A stretch of 6,924 nt of DNA, taken from NCBI GenBank assembly GCA_027023345.1, contig JALVVO010000243.1:1-6924 (forward strand), read 5' to 3'. Shown in pieces: positions 5,959 through 6,924 of the stretch. The DNA comes from Thermaceae bacterium (lineage in GTDB: Bacteria > Deinococcota > Deinococci > Deinococcales > Marinithermaceae). A program made the translations under genes and the position numbers. How positions within the stretch are numbered: the first letter of the stretch is position 1; each line of letters opens with the position of its first letter. Under the pieces are notes generated by a model. That model saw only the letters and a list, made by a program, of their open reading frames with translations. It was not told the origin of the DNA and searched no databases.

Positions 5959-6884
5959 CCGATGCGGTCCTTCCCGAAGTAGGGGGCGAGGGCCTCGGGC
6001 AGGCGGACGGTGCCGTCCGCTTGCTGGTGGTTTTCCAAGAGGGCGGCGATCACCCGGGGGAAGGCGAGGCCGGAGCCGTTCAGGGTGTGGGCGAAGGCGG
6101 GCTTTTGGCCCTTTTCCCTAAAGCGCAGGTTCATCCGCCGGGCCTGGTAGTCCTCCATGTTGGAGATCGAGCTGACCTCGAGCCAGCGGTCCTGGCCGGC
6201 GGAGTAGACCTCGAGGTCGTACTTCTTGGCCTGGGTGAAGCCCATGTCGCCGGTGCACATGAGGAGGCGGCGGTAGGGGAGCTCGAGGAGTTCGAGGAGC
6301 TCTTCGGCCTGCCGGGTGAGCCGCTCGAGCCAGTCGTAGGACTCGGCGGGGTGGCTGATCACCACCATCTCCACCTTGTCGAACTGGTGGAGGCGGTTGA
6401 GCCCCCGCACGTCCTTACCGTAGGAGCCGGCCTCGACCCGGAAGTTCGGGGTGTAGCTGGTGTACTTCTTGGGAAGCTCGGCGGCGTCCAGGATCTCGCC
6501 GGCGTGGAGGTTCGTCACCGGCACCTCGGAGGTGGGGATCAGGTAGTAGCCCCCGGCCACCTCGTACATCAGCCCCTCCTTGTCGGGGAGCTGGCCGGTG
6601 CCGAAGGCGGCCTCGGGGCGGACGAGGAGGGGCGGCCGCACCTCGACGAAGCCCCGCGCGACGTGGTAGTCGAGGAAGAAGTTCACCAGCGCCCGGATCA
6701 GCTTCGCCCCCTCGCCCATGAAGACGGGGAAGCCCGAGCCGGCGATCTTGGCCCCGCGCTCGAAGTCAATGATCCCGAGCCGCTCGGCGATCTCCCAGTG
6801 GGGCCTGGGCTCGAAGTCGAAGCGCGGCGGCGCGCCCCAGGTCTTCACCACCACGTTGTCCTCGGGGCCCGCCCCCTCGGGGAC
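5955..6884 (-). CDS. serS: Seryl-tRNA synthetase, catalytic core (5' truncated)
   Basis: SerRS charges tRNA-Ser with serine in the cytoplasm. About 309 C-terminal residues remain of roughly 420; the N-terminal tRNA-binding coiled coil is missing beyond the window. The visible part begins VPEGAGPEDNVVVKTWG, the usual link into the class II catalytic domain. It includes TSEVPVTNL (near 6533-6507), the motif 2 region FRVEAGSYGKDVRGL followed by RLHQFDKVE (6443-6369), and motif 3 NGSGLAFPRVIAALLEN (6080-6030). No break or missing key residue is seen. Bases right of about 6884 are the fold-back copy; the few residues they encode, and the TTG at 6908, are not real. The residues PSVP at the junction match the family, so the true boundary may lie a few bases farther right. 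The stop TAA (5955-5957) overlaps the CAP gene's stop on the opposite strand. Confidence 0.95.
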   Translation of the reverse strand, partial: VPEGAGPEDNVVVKTWGAPPRFDFEPRPHWEIAERLGIIDFERGAKIAGSGFPVFMGEGAKLIRALVNFFLDYHVARGFVEVRPPLLVRPEAAFGTGQLPDKEGLMYEVAGGYYLIPTSEVPVTNLHAGEILDAAELPKKYTSYTPNFRVEAGSYGKDVRGLNRLHQFDKVEMVVISHPAESYDWLERLTRQAEELLELLELPYRRLLMCTGDMGFTQAKKYDLEVYSAGQDRWLEVSSISNMEDYQARRMNLRFREKGQKPAFAHTLNGSGLAFPRVIAALLENHQQADGTVRLPEALAPYFGKDRIG

Positions 6885-6924
6885 CGAGGGGGCGGGCCCC
6901 GAGGACAACGTGGTGGTGAAGACC
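6840..6924. repeat. Right-end fold-back inverted repeat (41-bp arms), probable artefact
   Basis: Bases 6840-6880 are the exact reverse complement of 6884-6924, with a loop of only three bases (6881-6883). The left arm reads on the minus strand as conserved SerRS sequence; the right arm ends exactly at the window edge and interrupts serS. It shares no sequence with the left-end repeat. A contig-end fold-back chimera is the best explanation. The natural CCTCGG/CCGAGG palindrome around the loop may have allowed self-priming. Confidence 0.92.

Overview
The window is very GC-rich (roughly 70% by eye) and tightly packed, with GTG starts, Glu/Arg/Ala/Leu-rich proteins, and two genes that have a -10-like box six bases before the start codon and no Shine-Dalgarno. 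These traits fit the Deinococcota, perhaps a thermophilic Thermales-like member. That assignment is an inference; nothing here is diagnostic to genus. The sequence looks like one contig of a draft or metagenomic assembly, because both ends are exact fold-back inverted repeats that cut into core genes.

Layout from left to right. (1) The 3' end of a riboflavin operon on the + strand: ribE (C-terminal part only), ribBA and ribH. (2) A single-domain universal stress protein on the - strand, convergent with ribH. (3) A + strand operon, divergent from usp, holding two M16 peptidase-fold genes of equal length (408 aa each, overlapping by 4 nt) and a secreted CAP-domain protein. (4) The C-terminal three quarters of serS on the - strand, whose stop codon overlaps the stop codon of the CAP gene.

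How the genes work together: RibBA makes the two precursors of riboflavin (the ribulose-5-phosphate arm and the GTP arm), RibH joins them into lumazine, and RibE dismutates lumazine to riboflavin. The M16 genes look like a split peptidase. The second has the HxxEH zinc site but lacks the C-terminal Arg/Tyr pair; the first has lost the first zinc His but keeps that pair. This is the pattern of heterodimeric M16B enzymes.

The most unusual feature is a family of intergenic palindromic elements. Apart from overlaps and a 1-nt gap, the window has only three intergenic spaces (ribBA/ribH, ribH/usp, usp/M16). Each is largely or wholly filled by the same design: four 7-bp repeats (consensus TRCGTRG), a 6-12 nt centre, then four repeats of the complementary heptad (CYACGYA). 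The centre is similar in all three, which points to one element family rather than chance simple repeats. They abut or include stop codons, a Shine-Dalgarno and two -10 boxes. I do not recognise a characterised family.
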